DNA of 64,000 nucleotides from an uncultured Neisseriaceae bacterium (GCA_945267035.1 CALYOS010000005.1:1-64000); one strand, 5' to 3'; counted from the first letter of the stretch, positions 20,184 to 29,930 are shown. Notes: a model not told the origin generated them from the letters alone. Numbers and translations: made by a program.

Positions 20184-21359
20184 ATGCAACTGGTATATGA
20201 TGTAGTAGAAGCAGCTGTCGGTGCCGCAGTCATTAAAGTTATCGGTATTGGTGGTGGTGGCTGTAATGCTATAAATAACATGGTAGAAAATGCAGTAGGT
20301 GGAATTGAATTCATCAGCGCTAATACTGACGCGCAAAGCTTGCAGAACAGTAAGGCCTCTAAACGTATACAGCTGGGGAATAATCTAACCCGCGGTCTTG
20401 GAGCAGGAGCAGATCCAGAAATTGGTCGTAATGCTGCTATGGAAGATCGCGAATCACTAGCCGATGCCATTCGTGGTGCCAACATGCTGTTTATTACCAC
20501 TGGTATGGGTGGGGGAACCGGTACTGGAGCAGCTCCAGTCGTGGCTGAATTGGCCAAAGAAATGGGTATCCTTACCGTAGCCGTAGTGACCCGTCCTTTC
20601 GAATATGAAGGTAAACGCATTGAAGTGGCAAACCATGGTATTGAAACACTGAAAAATACCGTTGATTCTTTAATCGTCATTCCAAACGATAAATTAATGT
20701 CTGCCTTGGGTGAAGATGTCAGTATGCGCGACGCTTTCCGCGCAGCAGACAGCGTATTGCGCGATGCAGTAGCTGGTATTGCTGAAGTGATTACCAATCC
20801 AGGTATCATTAATCTTGACTTTGCCGACGTGAAAAACGTGATGAGTATCATGGGTATGGCCATGATGGGTTCTGGTAATGCAGTAGGCGTTGATCGCGCC
20901 CGCATCGCTACCGAACAAGCTATTGCTAGTCCTCTATTGGATGATGTGACATTGGATGGTGCTCAGGGCGTGTTGGTGAACATCACTACAGCTCCAGGCT
21001 GCTTAAGAATGTCTGAATATAAAGAAATCATGAGCATGATTGATGAATACGCTCATCCAGAAGCTGCCTTGAAATACGGTACATCTGAAGATGAAAGCAT
21101 GGAAGAAGGTGAAATTCGTGTGACCATCATTGCTACCGGCTTACAAGAGCAGAAGAATCTACAGCAACAATCAAGCAATTTACGCGTAGTACACTCTGCA
21201 CAAGCGACAGGTACCGATGATGCTTATCCTGATATTGGTAGCGTTGTGCGCTCTGGTCGCAGTGCCCGCAGCATGAATCTGGCGGCAGCCGATTTTTCTA
21301 ATCAATCTGTATTGGATGATTTTGAAATTCCAGCTGTTATTCGTCGACAGGCAGATTAA
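20184..21359 (+). CDS. ftsZ: Cell division protein FtsZ
   Basis: 391 residues, tubulin fold. GIGGGGCNAINNM near residue 22 and the GTP signature MGGGTGTGAAPVVAE near 110 are intact. The T7 loop NLDFADVKNVMS near 210 supplies the GTPase aspartates. The C-terminal peptide D-D-F-E-I-P-A-V-I-R-R-Q binds FtsA/ZipA-type partners. The ribosome site CAGGAG lies 7 bases before ATG. Last gene of the dcw cluster. Confidence 0.97.
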   Translation: MQLVYDVVEAAVGAAVIKVIGIGGGGCNAINNMVENAVGGIEFISANTDAQSLQNSKASKRIQLGNNLTRGLGAGADPEIGRNAAMEDRESLADAIRGANMLFITTGMGGGTGTGAAPVVAELAKEMGILTVAVVTRPFEYEGKRIEVANHGIETLKNTVDSLIVIPNDKLMSALGEDVSMRDAFRAADSVLRDAVAGIAEVITNPGIINLDFADVKNVMSIMGMAMMGSGNAVGVDRARIATEQAIASPLLDDVTLDGAQGVLVNITTAPGCLRMSEYKEIMSMIDEYAHPEAALKYGTSEDESMEEGEIRVTIIATGLQEQKNLQQQSSNLRVVHSAQATGTDDAYPDIGSVVRSGRSARSMNLAAADFSNQSVLDDFEIPAVIRRQAD

Positions 21360-21376
21360 TCGTATATGATCGATGG

Positions 21377-21409
21377 AGCTGTCCAGAGTTGTTCTGGACA
21401 GCTTTTTTA
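21377..21409 (+). terminator. Strong intrinsic terminator of the dcw cluster
   Basis: AGCTGTCCAGA (21377-21387), 5-nt loop, TCTGGACAGCT (21393-21403), then a T run. An 11-bp perfect stem. Confidence 0.92.
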
Positions 21410-21580
21410 ATTGTTAGCGAATAACTTATTTTGCTGTAAGGCAAAATGCAGATAAAAACTGCCGGTAAATGGGGTAAAAAACGACAGATTTGTCGATTAA
21501 TTTAATATAAAATTAATCAATATTTGTCATTGATTGTTAATAAAAATCATTGATTTAATCCAGATAAGCAGCATACAGTT

Positions 21581-21609
21581 TTGGTAACAAAACAGTAATC
21601 CCTTACAAT
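21581..21609 (+). promoter_or_regulatory. Predicted parC promoter
   Basis: TTGGTA (21581-21586), 17-bp spacer, TACAAT (21604-21609), 47 bp before the parC ATG. Farther up, CGACA-N4-TGTCG (21482-21495) is a small palindrome of unknown use. Confidence 0.55.
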
Positions 21610-21655
21610 AAAAGTCTGTGACTTTTTTCTGCACTCAAAGTTAAGTTTATTGAAT

Positions 21656-23974
21656 ATGAATGATGTTACTTCCCAACCCAATCGTTCCGATGATTATTTA
21701 TTACTCGGTCAATACGCTGAACAGGCTTACCTATCCTATGCAATGAGCGTAGTGAAGGGACGGGCTTTACCGGATGTTGCTGATGGTCAAAAGCCAGTGC
21801 AGCGACGCATCTTGTATGCGATGAAAGACATGGGATTGGTACATGGTGCTAAACCGGTGAAATCAGCGCGTGTAGTCGGCGAAATCCTCGGTAAATATCA
21901 TCCGCATGGTGATGCGTCTGCCTATGATGCGATGGTGCGTATGGCACAGGATTTTGTGTTGCGCTATCCATTAATTGATGGCATCGGAAATTTTGGCTCG
22001 CGCGATGGCGATAGTGCGGCAGCTATGCGCTATACCGAAGCCAGATTGACACCCATGGCGGAATTACTGTTGTCCGAAATCGACATGGGCACAGTCGATT
22101 TTATTCCAAACTATGATGGGGCTTTTGTTGAACCAATGGTACTACCAGCGCGATTGCCTATGGTGTTACTCAACGGTGCTTCTGGCATTGCAGTGGGATT
22201 GGCAACTGAAATTCCTTCGCATAATTTGAGAGAAGTCAGTGCCGCGGCAGTAGCATTATTAAAGCAGCCGGATTTGGATACTGCCGGGCTGATGGAATAT
22301 ATACCCGGGCCAGATTTTGCCGGTGGTGCGCAGATTATCAGTAAAAAAGAAGATATACAGACTATCTATACTCAGGGTAAGGGCAGCATCCGTGTGCGTG
22401 CACGCTATGAAATCGAAAAAATGGCCCGTGGTCACTGGCGTGCCATTGTCACCGAATTACCCCCCGGTACCTCTGCACAAAAAATTCTGGCAGAAATAGA
22501 AGAACAGACCAATCCCAAGCCTAAAACCGGTAAAAAAAATCTGTCTCAAGAGCAACAAAATACCCGCACATTAATGCTCTCTCTGTTAGATAGAGTCAGG
22601 GATGAATCAGACGGTCAAGCGCCGGTGCGTCTGGTATTCGAGCCTAAATCTAGCCGTCAGAATCCTGATGATTTTATGAATACCCTGATGGCTCAGACCA
22701 GTTTGGAAGGCAACGTACCAGTCAATCTGGTTATGATGGGACAAGATAATCGGCCGGCACAAAAAAATCTAAGTCAAATTTTACAGGAATGGTTGAGCTT
22801 CCGTTTAAAGACCATTACCCGTCGCTTACAATATCGTTTGGAACAAGTAGAAAAACGCATTCATATTCTCGAAGGACGACAAATAGCGTTTCTCCACATT
22901 GATGAAGTCATTCGGGTAATACGCGAATCTGATGAACCGAAAGAAGAATTAATAGCTGCATTCGGTTTGAGCACCATTCAAGCAGAAGATATTCTGGAAA
23001 TACGTTTACGCCAACTGGCACGTTTAGAATGGATTAAACTTGAAACAGAATTAAATAAACTGCAACAGGAACGCAGTGAATTGACCACTTTGTTGCAAGA
23101 TGAAAAAGCCAAAAAGAAATTGCTTATTAAAGAAATTGAATCTGATACCAAAACGTATGGAGATGATCGACGAACTTTAATTGAGGCTGCAGATCGGGCC
23201 ACCTTAACCCAAACTACTGCGGATGAGCCGATTACCTTAATCTTATCTAAACAAGGTTGGCTCAAGACCCGTGTTGGTCACCATCTGGATTTGAGTCAAA
23301 CCACCTTTAAAGAAGGTGATTATCTGTTACAGACTATTGAAAGTCGAACAATCTGGCCAGTCGTGCTGTTAGATTCACAAGGTCGGACATATACCGTTGA
23401 TGCAGCCAGTATCCCTGGTGGTCGGGGCGATGGGGTTCCGGTTGGCTCATTAGTAGAGCTGGCAAAAGGGGTTGAAATTGTTGCCATCATCAGCGCCTTA
23501 CCTGATCAATATTATTTATTGGCCAACAGCAGTGGCTATGGTTTCATCGTCCAGATGAAAGATCTGGTTAGTCGCACCAAAAATGGCAAGGTGGTGATGA
23601 CACTGAATGAAAATGAAACCATGTTAGCTCCTGTCAAAGTATCAGCCACAGGGGTAAGTTCACCTGAAAGTATCAACGTAGTTTCCCTATCCAGTGCCAA
23701 TCGCTTGCTGGCTTTTCCTTTAAGCGAACTTAAAATCATGAGTAAAGGGCGTGGATTACAAATAATGAGCTTGCCCAAAGGCGAGACACTGCAGTTTATT
23801 AGTCTAATAGAAGGTGGAGAATTTGTATTGGAAACACGTGGCAAGCGCGGTGCCAATCATCGCGAGGTTTTACGCATTCAGGATATCGTTAATAAGCGCG
23901 GTCATAAAGGCAAAGAGCTTTCCGTTAATGGCAGTATTATCGCTGTCTGTGGTGATGTGACCAATAAAAGTTGA
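21656..23974 (+). CDS. parC: DNA topoisomerase IV subunit A
   Basis: 772 residues. The breakage-reunion domain has the GKYHPHGD motif near residue 79 and the catalytic tyrosine in [10 protein letters not shown] near 127; a C-terminal beta-pinwheel follows ([30 protein letters not shown]). With this start, gonococcal numbering is preserved, and the quinolone-region residues read Ala87, Ser88 and Asp91 where gonococcal ParC has Ser, Ser and Glu. It pairs with ParE (not in the window) to decatenate chromosomes. An in-frame TTG 6 bases earlier was not used. It is followed immediately by the sensor kinase. Confidence 0.95.
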   Translation: MNDVTSQPNRSDDYLLLGQYAEQAYLSYAMSVVKGRALPDVADGQKPVQRRILYAMKDMGLVHGAKPVKSARVVGEILGKYHPHGDASAYDAMVRMAQDFVLRYPLIDGIGNFGSRDGDSAAAMRYTEARLTPMAELLLSEIDMGTVDFIPNYDGAFVEPMVLPARLPMVLLNGASGIAVGLATEIPSHNLREVSAAAVALLKQPDLDTAGLMEYIPGPDFAGGAQIISKKEDIQTIYTQGKGSIRVRARYEIEKMARGHWRAIVTELPPGTSAQKILAEIEEQTNPKPKTGKKNLSQEQQNTRTLMLSLLDRVRDESDGQAPVRLVFEPKSSRQNPDDFMNTLMAQTSLEGNVPVNLVMMGQDNRPAQKNLSQILQEWLSFRLKTITRRLQYRLEQVEKRIHILEGRQIAFLHIDEVIRVIRESDEPKEELIAAFGLSTIQAEDILEIRLRQLARLEWIKLETELNKLQQERSELTTLLQDEKAKKKLLIKEIESDTKTYGDDRRTLIEAADRATLTQTTADEPITLILSKQGWLKTRVGHHLDLSQTTFKEGDYLLQTIESRTIWPVVLLDSQGRTYTVDAASIPGGRGDGVPVGSLVELAKGVEIVAIISALPDQYYLLANSSGYGFIVQMKDLVSRTKNGKVVMTLNENETMLAPVKVSATGVSSPESINVVSLSSANRLLAFPLSELKIMSKGRGLQIMSLPKGETLQFISLIEGGEFVLETRGKRGANHREVLRIQDIVNKRGHKGKELSVNGSIIAVCGDVTNKS

Positions 23975-23979
23975 CGGTT

Positions 23980-25554
23980 ATGAAAAAAGCGGTAACTGGC
24001 TGGCAGCCTTATCTGGACAGACTTTCAGCTTTGCTGAATATTGCCCGGGTCAGTCTGTTGTTTTCGATTATGACCTTTTATATCCTCACCCGAGATGTAG
24101 ATGGATTAGGATTATCGGAAGCAACCTTTAATAAGATCGAACTGTATAGCTGGATCAGTCTGTACGGTTTTCTCATCGTCTTTTCTATGGTGATGCCTCG
24201 CTGGCAGAATCAGACAGATTCATTACCCAATGTTTACTCTGTTGTAGACATCACCATGATCGCTTGGTTAATGACGATGGCCGGAGGAGTAGATAGTGGC
24301 TTTGGCATTTTAATTTTACCTTTTGTTGCTTCAGCCTGTATGTATAGCCGTGGTCGGTATCCGATGATCTATGCGAGCTATGTTTCCTTACTGATCAGTT
24401 TTATTACCGTTTTACAAGTTACCCGTAATGGCTTAGATTATTTCAGTATACGCATAGGTACTATCGCCATTATGCTGATGGTTGCCGCTTATTTGGTGGC
24501 TGGTCTGACTGCATTCGCAGCCAAAACTTTGGCGCGCTCGCAAAATCAGCAGCTTATCCAATCACAAATGTTGAGCAATTATAAGAATTTATTGGTGCGT
24601 GCTTTTAACTTTGTGCAGGAAGCGGTAGTTGTTCTGGATGAGGCTGGTGTTATCTGGTTGATGAATCGACGAGCACAGAATTTTTTTCCTGATTTACTGG
24701 TGGACAAAAAAACCAGCTTATTTCGGGAGATCCAAATTGAGTGGTTGCGGCGTAAAAGACATTTTTTTGAATGTAGTTGTACGCTGGGGAAATGGCCGAT
24801 GCGAGTACGGGTGCGGATGTTGCATGAAGCAAATAAGCCGTTATTAATCCTGTCGATGCGTTCCGAAACGGAAATTGATCAAGAGGCCATGGCTATCAAG
24901 CTGGCTTCATTGGGGCAACTAACCGCTAATTTGGCGCATGAAATACGCAATCCATTATCTGCTATTCGTCAAGCAAACGGGTTGCTACAGGAAGATGAAC
25001 AAAATACTGCCCAATTACGCTTATTTCATATCATCGAAAAAAATATCGGACGCATTGATAAAATGCTGGAAGACATCAGTACATTAAATAAGCGAGACAA
25101 AATTGATAAACATTCAGTTGATTTCAAAGCATTCTGGTTAGCATTTCTGCAAGAATTTATGATGATAAAGCCAGAGGCTGAAAATTGCATTCAGCTGTCG
25201 ATGGGTCATCATCCACTGTATTTGTGGTGTGATCCTGTACATTTGCAGCAAATAATGTGGAATCTGATGAACAATGCTTGGCGCCATAGCAAGCAAGATA
25301 ATAATGCCATACAAGTTTTATTACGTGAACGAGGTCGCGATAAAATAGCCATTATGGTGGTTGATAATGGGGCAGGCGTCAGTGTAGAAAATCAATTACG
25401 CCTTTTTGAACCATTTTTCACCACTGAATCCGGGGGGACAGGGCTAGGATTGTATGTGGCGCGTGAACTAGCTCAAGCTAACCATGGACAACTGAGTTAT
25501 CGCCCTAAATTAAATGGATTCGAACTGATTTTACCAAGGATGCTAGATGAGTAA
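23980..25554 (+). CDS. pilS: PilS-type membrane sensor histidine kinase
   Basis: 524 residues. Six hydrophobic helices (about residues 15-185) are followed by a PAS-like segment (FNFVQEAVVVLDEAG), a HisKA domain with phospho-acceptor His near 320 in NLAHEIRNPLSA, and a HATPase domain (N box LMNNAWRH, DNGAG, and GTGLGLYV). With the sigma-54 activator overlapping it by 8 nt, this matches PilS-PilR, which controls type IV pilin genes in Pseudomonas and relatives. Pilin targets are not in the window, so the signal and regulon are inferred. The start is ATG 23980; the TTG at 23971 overlaps the parC stop. Confidence 0.8.
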   Translation: MKKAVTGWQPYLDRLSALLNIARVSLLFSIMTFYILTRDVDGLGLSEATFNKIELYSWISLYGFLIVFSMVMPRWQNQTDSLPNVYSVVDITMIAWLMTMAGGVDSGFGILILPFVASACMYSRGRYPMIYASYVSLLISFITVLQVTRNGLDYFSIRIGTIAIMLMVAAYLVAGLTAFAAKTLARSQNQQLIQSQMLSNYKNLLVRAFNFVQEAVVVLDEAGVIWLMNRRAQNFFPDLLVDKKTSLFREIQIEWLRRKRHFFECSCTLGKWPMRVRVRMLHEANKPLLILSMRSETEIDQEAMAIKLASLGQLTANLAHEIRNPLSAIRQANGLLQEDEQNTAQLRLFHIIEKNIGRIDKMLEDISTLNKRDKIDKHSVDFKAFWLAFLQEFMMIKPEAENCIQLSMGHHPLYLWCDPVHLQQIMWNLMNNAWRHSKQDNNAIQVLLRERGRDKIAIMVVDNGAGVSVENQLRLFEPFFTTESGGTGLGLYVARELAQANHGQLSYRPKLNGFELILPRMLDE

Positions 25555-27028
25555 CCAAATAGAATTAAAAAAACCGGTACTGGTCATAGATGATGAGGCT
25601 GATATACGTGATCTGATGGAAATAACCTTAATTAAAATGGGTTTATCAGTGCACACAGCGGTAGGCGTTGAGGCGGCAAAAAAAGCGTTAGATAAACAGG
25701 CTTTTTCGCTGGTATTAACAGATATGCGTATGCCAGATGGTTCCGGGCTGGAAGTAGTGGATTATATTCTTAGCAAAAATCTGGATACCCCCGTTGCCGT
25801 CATTACAGCTTATGGTAGTGCAGAGCAGGCAGTTGAAGCTTTAAAAAACGGAGCTTTTGACTATTTGCAAAAACCCATTACTTTGGCTCAATTACGCACA
25901 TTGGTTAAATCAGTGTTTAAAATTAACAGTGATCAGATTGAAGAGGAAGTATCTAATCAACCCAATATTAAAACTAAGGTAACCAGCAAAAATCAGTTAG
26001 ATGATAAAAAAGGCAGCAATGCAGCTAAGAATCGACCCAATGAGCGATTACTTGGAAATTCACCACTTATCGCTGAAGTACGCCAACTGGTCGCTAAACT
26101 GTCCAATACAAATGTTCCAGTCTATATTGCCGGAGAGTCTGGCAGCGGTAAAGAACAGGCTGCACGTAGTATCCATGAACAATCTGCCCGTTGTCATAAA
26201 CCATTTGTGGCAGTCAATTGTGGTGCTATTCCTGAAGCTTTGATGGAAAGTGAATTTTTCGGGTATAAGAAAGGCAGTTTTACCGGTGCAGATAAAGATA
26301 AAGATGGTTTTTTTCAGTATGCAGATGGTGGTACCTTATTTTTAGATGAAGTTGCGGATCTGCCTTTATCAATGCAGGTCAAATTACTGCGGGTAATTCA
26401 AGAACGAGCAGTACGCCGAATTGGTGAAATGGAAGAAAAACAGATAGATGTTCGTTTAATCTGCGCCACGCACAAAGATCTGAATGCCTTAGTTGAGTCA
26501 GGTCAATTTCGACAGGACTTATTTTATCGATTAAATGTTGTATCGATGACCATGCCACCATTGCGTGAATTACGCGATGATCTTCCTGAGTTGATTAAAA
26601 TTTTGTTGCGCAGATTACCTCAGGCTAATCAGCTTACCCTGACGCAAGCTGCTCAGAAAGCTTTATGGCAATATAATTATCCAGGCAATTTCCGTGAACT
26701 GGAAAATATTCTTGAGCGGGCCGTGGCTTTGTCGAAAAATAATCAGATTGACATCGATGATCTACAAATTCAAAGCCATCAATTTGCAGCGAACAATACC
26801 GCAATCGCTAAAATCAATTCTGATCCGAAAAAGGTGGCTGTTGCAGATAGCATTGACAATTTTCATTTAGGTCAAACACAGATTCAGGATTATCTGGATG
26901 ATGTTGAGCGCCGCATTCTTGAGCAGGCACTTGCTCAAACACGATTTAATCGTACGCAGGCAGCTAAATTACTCGGCATCAGTTTTCGTTCGATGCGCTA
27001 CCGCATGGAACGACTAGGTATTAGCTAA
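25547..27028 (+). CDS. pilR: PilR-type sigma-54-dependent response regulator
   Basis: 493 residues, NtrC family. The receiver domain has DD at 15-16, phospho-acceptor Asp59 and Lys109. The AAA+ domain has Walker A GESGSGKE at 196-203 and the sigma-54 contact loop GSFTGA at 243-248, the form I recall from PilR rather than GAFTGA. Walker B is GGTLFLDEVADLP, and the C-terminal Fis helix-turn-helix contains RTQAAKLLGIS. It needs RpoN and a -24/-12 promoter elsewhere. It overlaps pilS by 8 nt and rsmJ by 1 nt, so all three are probably co-translated. Confidence 0.85.
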   Translation: MSNQIELKKPVLVIDDEADIRDLMEITLIKMGLSVHTAVGVEAAKKALDKQAFSLVLTDMRMPDGSGLEVVDYILSKNLDTPVAVITAYGSAEQAVEALKNGAFDYLQKPITLAQLRTLVKSVFKINSDQIEEEVSNQPNIKTKVTSKNQLDDKKGSNAAKNRPNERLLGNSPLIAEVRQLVAKLSNTNVPVYIAGESGSGKEQAARSIHEQSARCHKPFVAVNCGAIPEALMESEFFGYKKGSFTGADKDKDGFFQYADGGTLFLDEVADLPLSMQVKLLRVIQERAVRRIGEMEEKQIDVRLICATHKDLNALVESGQFRQDLFYRLNVVSMTMPPLRELRDDLPELIKILLRRLPQANQLTLTQAAQKALWQYNYPGNFRELENILERAVALSKNNQIDIDDLQIQSHQFAANNTAIAKINSDPKKVAVADSIDNFHLGQTQIQDYLDDVERRILEQALAQTRFNRTQAAKLLGISFRSMRYRMERLGIS

Positions 27029-27795
27029 TGGTAGAGTCGTTAACAACCTTAATCTGCATCACGCCATTGCCCGAATGGTTGCAGCTCCAACTACAGCCAT
27101 TATTGGATAATGGTGACATGGTTATGCAATCTCAGCCTCCACTTCAAGGTCTGTATCTCATCTACGATGAACAAGGGCTTGGTTTGGCTCGGGCAGGAGA
27201 AAAAGGCATCGTGCGTGTTGATTTTGTAGCCGGTAAGTCGCGTCACCGTAGGTTATTTGGTGGCGGAGAATTACTCTCGCGTGCAGTTCTGGCAAAAAAT
27301 CAGCCCGTTGTGTGGGATGCTACTGGTGGATTAGGTCGTGACGCATTTGTTCTGGCTTCTTTAGGCTTGAAAACAATTATATTTGAACGTAATTTTATTA
27401 TTTATTTGTTGCTGTCAGATGGTTTGTATCGTGGAGCAAATGATCCAGATACCGCCGAAGTGATGCAGCGGATACAACTGCATTATGGCAGCATCAGTAG
27501 TTTACCAACAGATTGGCAGATCGACGCAAAACCGGATGTGGTCTATCTGGATCCCATGTATCCGCAAAAACAGAAATCTGCAGCAGTAAAAAAAGAAATG
27601 GCCTATTTTCATCTACTATTGGGTAATGCAGAGCTGGAAAACGATAAGGCTTTACTGCAAGCAGCTCAGAGGCTAGCTCAAAAACGGGTGATCGTGAAGC
27701 GTCCGGCAAATGGGGTGTTTTTAGCGGATGTACAGCCAGCGTTCCAATATCAAGGTAAAACCACACGATTTGATGGATATCTACCTCAAGTATAA
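27028..27795 (+). CDS. rsmJ: 16S rRNA (guanine(1516)-N2)-methyltransferase RsmJ
   Basis: 255 residues. The SAM site VVWDATGGLGRDAF near residue 90 and the catalytic-type DPMYP motif in VVYLDPMYPQKQKSA near 175 are typical of RsmJ (YhiQ). The VDFVAGKSRHRRLFGGGE stretch near 68 is also a family mark. It methylates G1516 in 16S rRNA. Start and pilR stop share one base (TAATG). Confidence 0.9.
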   Translation: MVESLTTLICITPLPEWLQLQLQPLLDNGDMVMQSQPPLQGLYLIYDEQGLGLARAGEKGIVRVDFVAGKSRHRRLFGGGELLSRAVLAKNQPVVWDATGGLGRDAFVLASLGLKTIIFERNFIIYLLLSDGLYRGANDPDTAEVMQRIQLHYGSISSLPTDWQIDAKPDVVYLDPMYPQKQKSAAVKKEMAYFHLLLGNAELENDKALLQAAQRLAQKRVIVKRPANGVFLADVQPAFQYQGKTTRFDGYLPQV

Positions 27796-27878
27796 ATTCT
27801 TATTATTTTAAAACCGTGTTTCTTTATCTAATTGAAAATAAAAACTATTGTTCAGATTTAGCTATTAATCAAAGATAA

Positions 27879-28241
27879 GCAGAAGTTACTTCAAATAAAT
27901 TTAAAATCAAATGCCCAAATGGAAATATATTAATAGAAAATACACCTTCAATTAAGTACTAAATCACTGATTAAAAAAAATGAATTAATAGATTTAGACG
28001 TACTCGTGTTTCCTTATGAAAAAGTATTCAATGTAGAAATAACGGGTATTGCTAAATCTGAATATAAATTTGCTTATGGTAAAAATACAGTTTATCTGAA
28101 TTTAAGAAAAATAATCTAACTGATATTCTCCATGAGGATCAGGATATTTGCTTGGTCATTCAAGTCAATAATAAATTGCCAATAGATGAAAATAATATAA
28201 TTCTAGGTGGAGAAGGGAAAATGGGAATGAGGGTTTTATAG
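27879..28241 (+). pseudogene. Remnant of an unidentified small protein, at least two frameshifts
   Basis: Three overlapping reading frames each carry protein-like sequence that joins end to end. A first part contains KCPNGNILIENTPSIK (about 27879-27957); a second contains IDLDVLVFPYEKVFNVEI and ends in NLRKII (to about 28119); a third starts T-D-I-L-H-E-D-Q-D-I, continues to NNIILGGEGKMGMRVL and stops at 28241. Each break is a single-base shift. I do not recognise the family. The size (about 120 residues), AT-richness and setting suggest a decayed accessory gene, possibly of the immunity type; that role is inference. Confidence 0.5.
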
Positions 28242-28242
28242 T

Positions 28243-28404
28243 ATGTACAGATATTCTGAAGAAAGAAAAAGGGTTTTCCTTTCTTCAGAATCTAATCCAT
28301 TTGCCAAAATAGAGAAAAGAAATAATTTAGATTATGTTTGCTCTACTTTTAAATTTTGGATAAAAATTGATCCAGATATTGTGCAGATTGAAAATATAAA
28401 ATAG
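28243..28404 (+). pseudogene. 53-codon ORF or gene fragment beside the remnant
   Basis: ATG at 28243 opens 53 codons (N-terminus MYRYSEERKRVF, ending DPDIVQIENIK). No clear ribosome site and no family recognised. It starts 1 base after the stop of the preceding remnant in another frame and its 5' part sits on a long inverted repeat, so it may be the continuation of the same broken gene. The terminator at 28421 follows directly. Confidence 0.35.
28253..28291. repeat. 13-bp perfect inverted repeat
   Basis: ATTCTGAAGAAAG (28253-28265) is mirrored exactly by CTTTCTTCAGAAT (28279-28291) across 13 bases. There is no T run after it on either strand. It may be an RNA hairpin or the end of a lost element. 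Confidence 0.8.
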
Positions 28405-28420
28405 TAAAATAAATAAAAAC

Positions 28421-28444
28421 GCCAACCTTAAAATTGGCTTTTTA
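28421..28444 (+). terminator. Intrinsic terminator after the remnants
   Basis: GCCAA (28421-28425), 8-nt loop, TTGGC (28434-28438), T run. A short stem, but well placed after the 53-codon ORF. Confidence 0.6.
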
Positions 28445-28474
28445 TTTAAGAATTATTATGCAGTTTATTTAACA

Positions 28475-28633
28475 GTTCTCATTTTACTAGAAGGGAGAAG
28501 CACCTTAACAAGCGAAAAGACGTGGTCAAGTTATAAGGGAGAATGGCAGAGTGTAAGCCGTGTGCACCCCTTTCACGCCAAAAGGGTTGTTTGCCCGATA
28601 TTAGCTAAAGATCTAAATAAATTGATGGCTTAA
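28475..28633 (+). pseudogene. 3' tail of a lost gene upstream of the DUF4272 gene
   Basis: A frame without start codon reads through to TAA at 28633 and is protein-like in its last 45 codons (KGEWQSVSRVHPFHAKR, then VCPILAKDLNKLMA). The GC content is higher here than around it. Not assigned to a family. The following 190 bp up to 28819 are very AT-rich, with AAGGA before the next start and nothing else seen. Confidence 0.4.
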
Positions 28634-28819
28634 AGTAAAAAATATAGAAGGGAATGATACTTTATTTTTTGAGAATTTCACGACCAATAAAATAAACTAT
28701 TTAATTAAAACCCATGACTTATCTCAGATCTCAAAAAGATATTATTTAAAAAAAATTTATAAAAAAATTTCTAATCAGAACTAAAAGTATATTTTACATA
28801 GAATAAAGGAAAATTATCC

Positions 28820-29842
28820 ATGTCACTTTTAATTAATGCATATGCAACGGTAACAAATCCACCAATGCCAGATTTTCCTTGTCAAAACCTCCTGCATCGT
28901 AACCTTGATGATGCGGAGTTAACGGCGCATTTAAATGGCTTTCTAGGCTATATACTCAATGCTGGCGATGGGAAAATGAATGCTCGGCGTTATGCTTTGT
29001 ATCGTCATATTCAAAGAGTGAAACACCATTTTAGTTTTGCAATAGATGATGATCAATTTGATCAGTTTAATGCCTGGGCAAAACAAGCAAATGTTATTAT
29101 CTATCTTCCTGACGGGACTGTACGTAATGCAGAAATGGCAATATTACAAAATCCGGATGGTAGTTTTGATCCTGATGCCACCATGCCTTATCCCTCAGAA
29201 GCGTTACAACGTAAAGCGAAAACAGAACATTATCTAAACACCCTAGGATTAACTTCTCCTGCCAGCTTACCCCCTGTTGTGGCCGAGTCTGAAGTTATCG
29301 TCAGATCAGCTGAAGAGATTGCGCATCGTGCGTTAGCATTAATGATCACCGCTATTCAAGCACAAAGCTTTCTGGAAAATGCGCCACTCGACCCTAAAGT
29401 ACTTCAACAACGTTGCCCGATCGGTTATGCCACGCTTTCAGATCATGAACGAGCATTTATTCATAGCATGCAACCAACAGAACAAGATCTCAACAATATG
29501 TCTTGGCGATATGAAGCTTTATCAACGCTTGAATGGGCGTTAAATTGGCAAGCACAGCTCCCTTTTGCCAATCAAATTTGTCCTGTTGCTGATTTAATTG
29601 ATCAAGGGATGAAATATAACCAACAACAAGATCAGTCTTTAAGTTTAAAACCTGTAAGTGAACTATTGGATGCTTTAGATTTACATTTTCGGTTACACTG
29701 GATAATAAGAGATTGTGAGATCAATGATAAAGAAATACCTGCATCGATTAATAGTGGCGTGGTTCATGAACGTCATTATGCTCTTAATTGGTTAACAAAT
29801 TTTGAAAATGCGGCTTGGGATGATGTAGACACGCCAACTTAA
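28820..29842 (+). CDS. DUF4272 domain-containing protein
   Basis: 340 residues, cytosolic, no signal peptide. The C-terminal two thirds match the DUF4272 pattern: RSAEEIAHRALALMITA near residue 153, LSDHERAFIHSMQPTEQDL near 210, and MSWRYEALSTLEWALNWQ near 232, followed by the P-F-A-N-Q-I-C segment. No biochemical function is established for this domain. AAGGAAA precedes the ATG by about 7 bases. It lies directly downstream of broken accessory genes, which hints at an acquired gene, possibly linked to toxin immunity; that is only inference. Confidence 0.8.
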   Translation: MSLLINAYATVTNPPMPDFPCQNLLHRNLDDAELTAHLNGFLGYILNAGDGKMNARRYALYRHIQRVKHHFSFAIDDDQFDQFNAWAKQANVIIYLPDGTVRNAEMAILQNPDGSFDPDATMPYPSEALQRKAKTEHYLNTLGLTSPASLPPVVAESEVIVRSAEEIAHRALALMITAIQAQSFLENAPLDPKVLQQRCPIGYATLSDHERAFIHSMQPTEQDLNNMSWRYEALSTLEWALNWQAQLPFANQICPVADLIDQGMKYNQQQDQSLSLKPVSELLDALDLHFRLHWIIRDCEINDKEIPASINSGVVHERHYALNWLTNFENAAWDDVDTPT

Positions 29843-29907
29843 TGCATAACCATTAAGTTACATCTAAACATAAACATGATGAACAGATAGACGATAGCAG
29901 AAAATGA

Positions 29908-29930
29908 AAGCCGGTTGATTAAACCGGCTT
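29908..29930. terminator. Hairpin between convergent genes
   Basis: AAGCCGGTT (29908-29916), GATTA, AACCGGCTT (29922-29930). A 9-bp perfect stem between the DUF4272 gene and the end of amgK. The best T-rich flank (CATTTTC) is on the minus strand, so it most likely ends amgK transcription. Confidence 0.6.

Noticed and set aside
28200..28241. LGGEG-like motif recalling RAMP proteins of type III CRISPR systems
   Set aside because: A five-residue match in a broken frame, with no cas genes or repeat arrays anywhere in the window.
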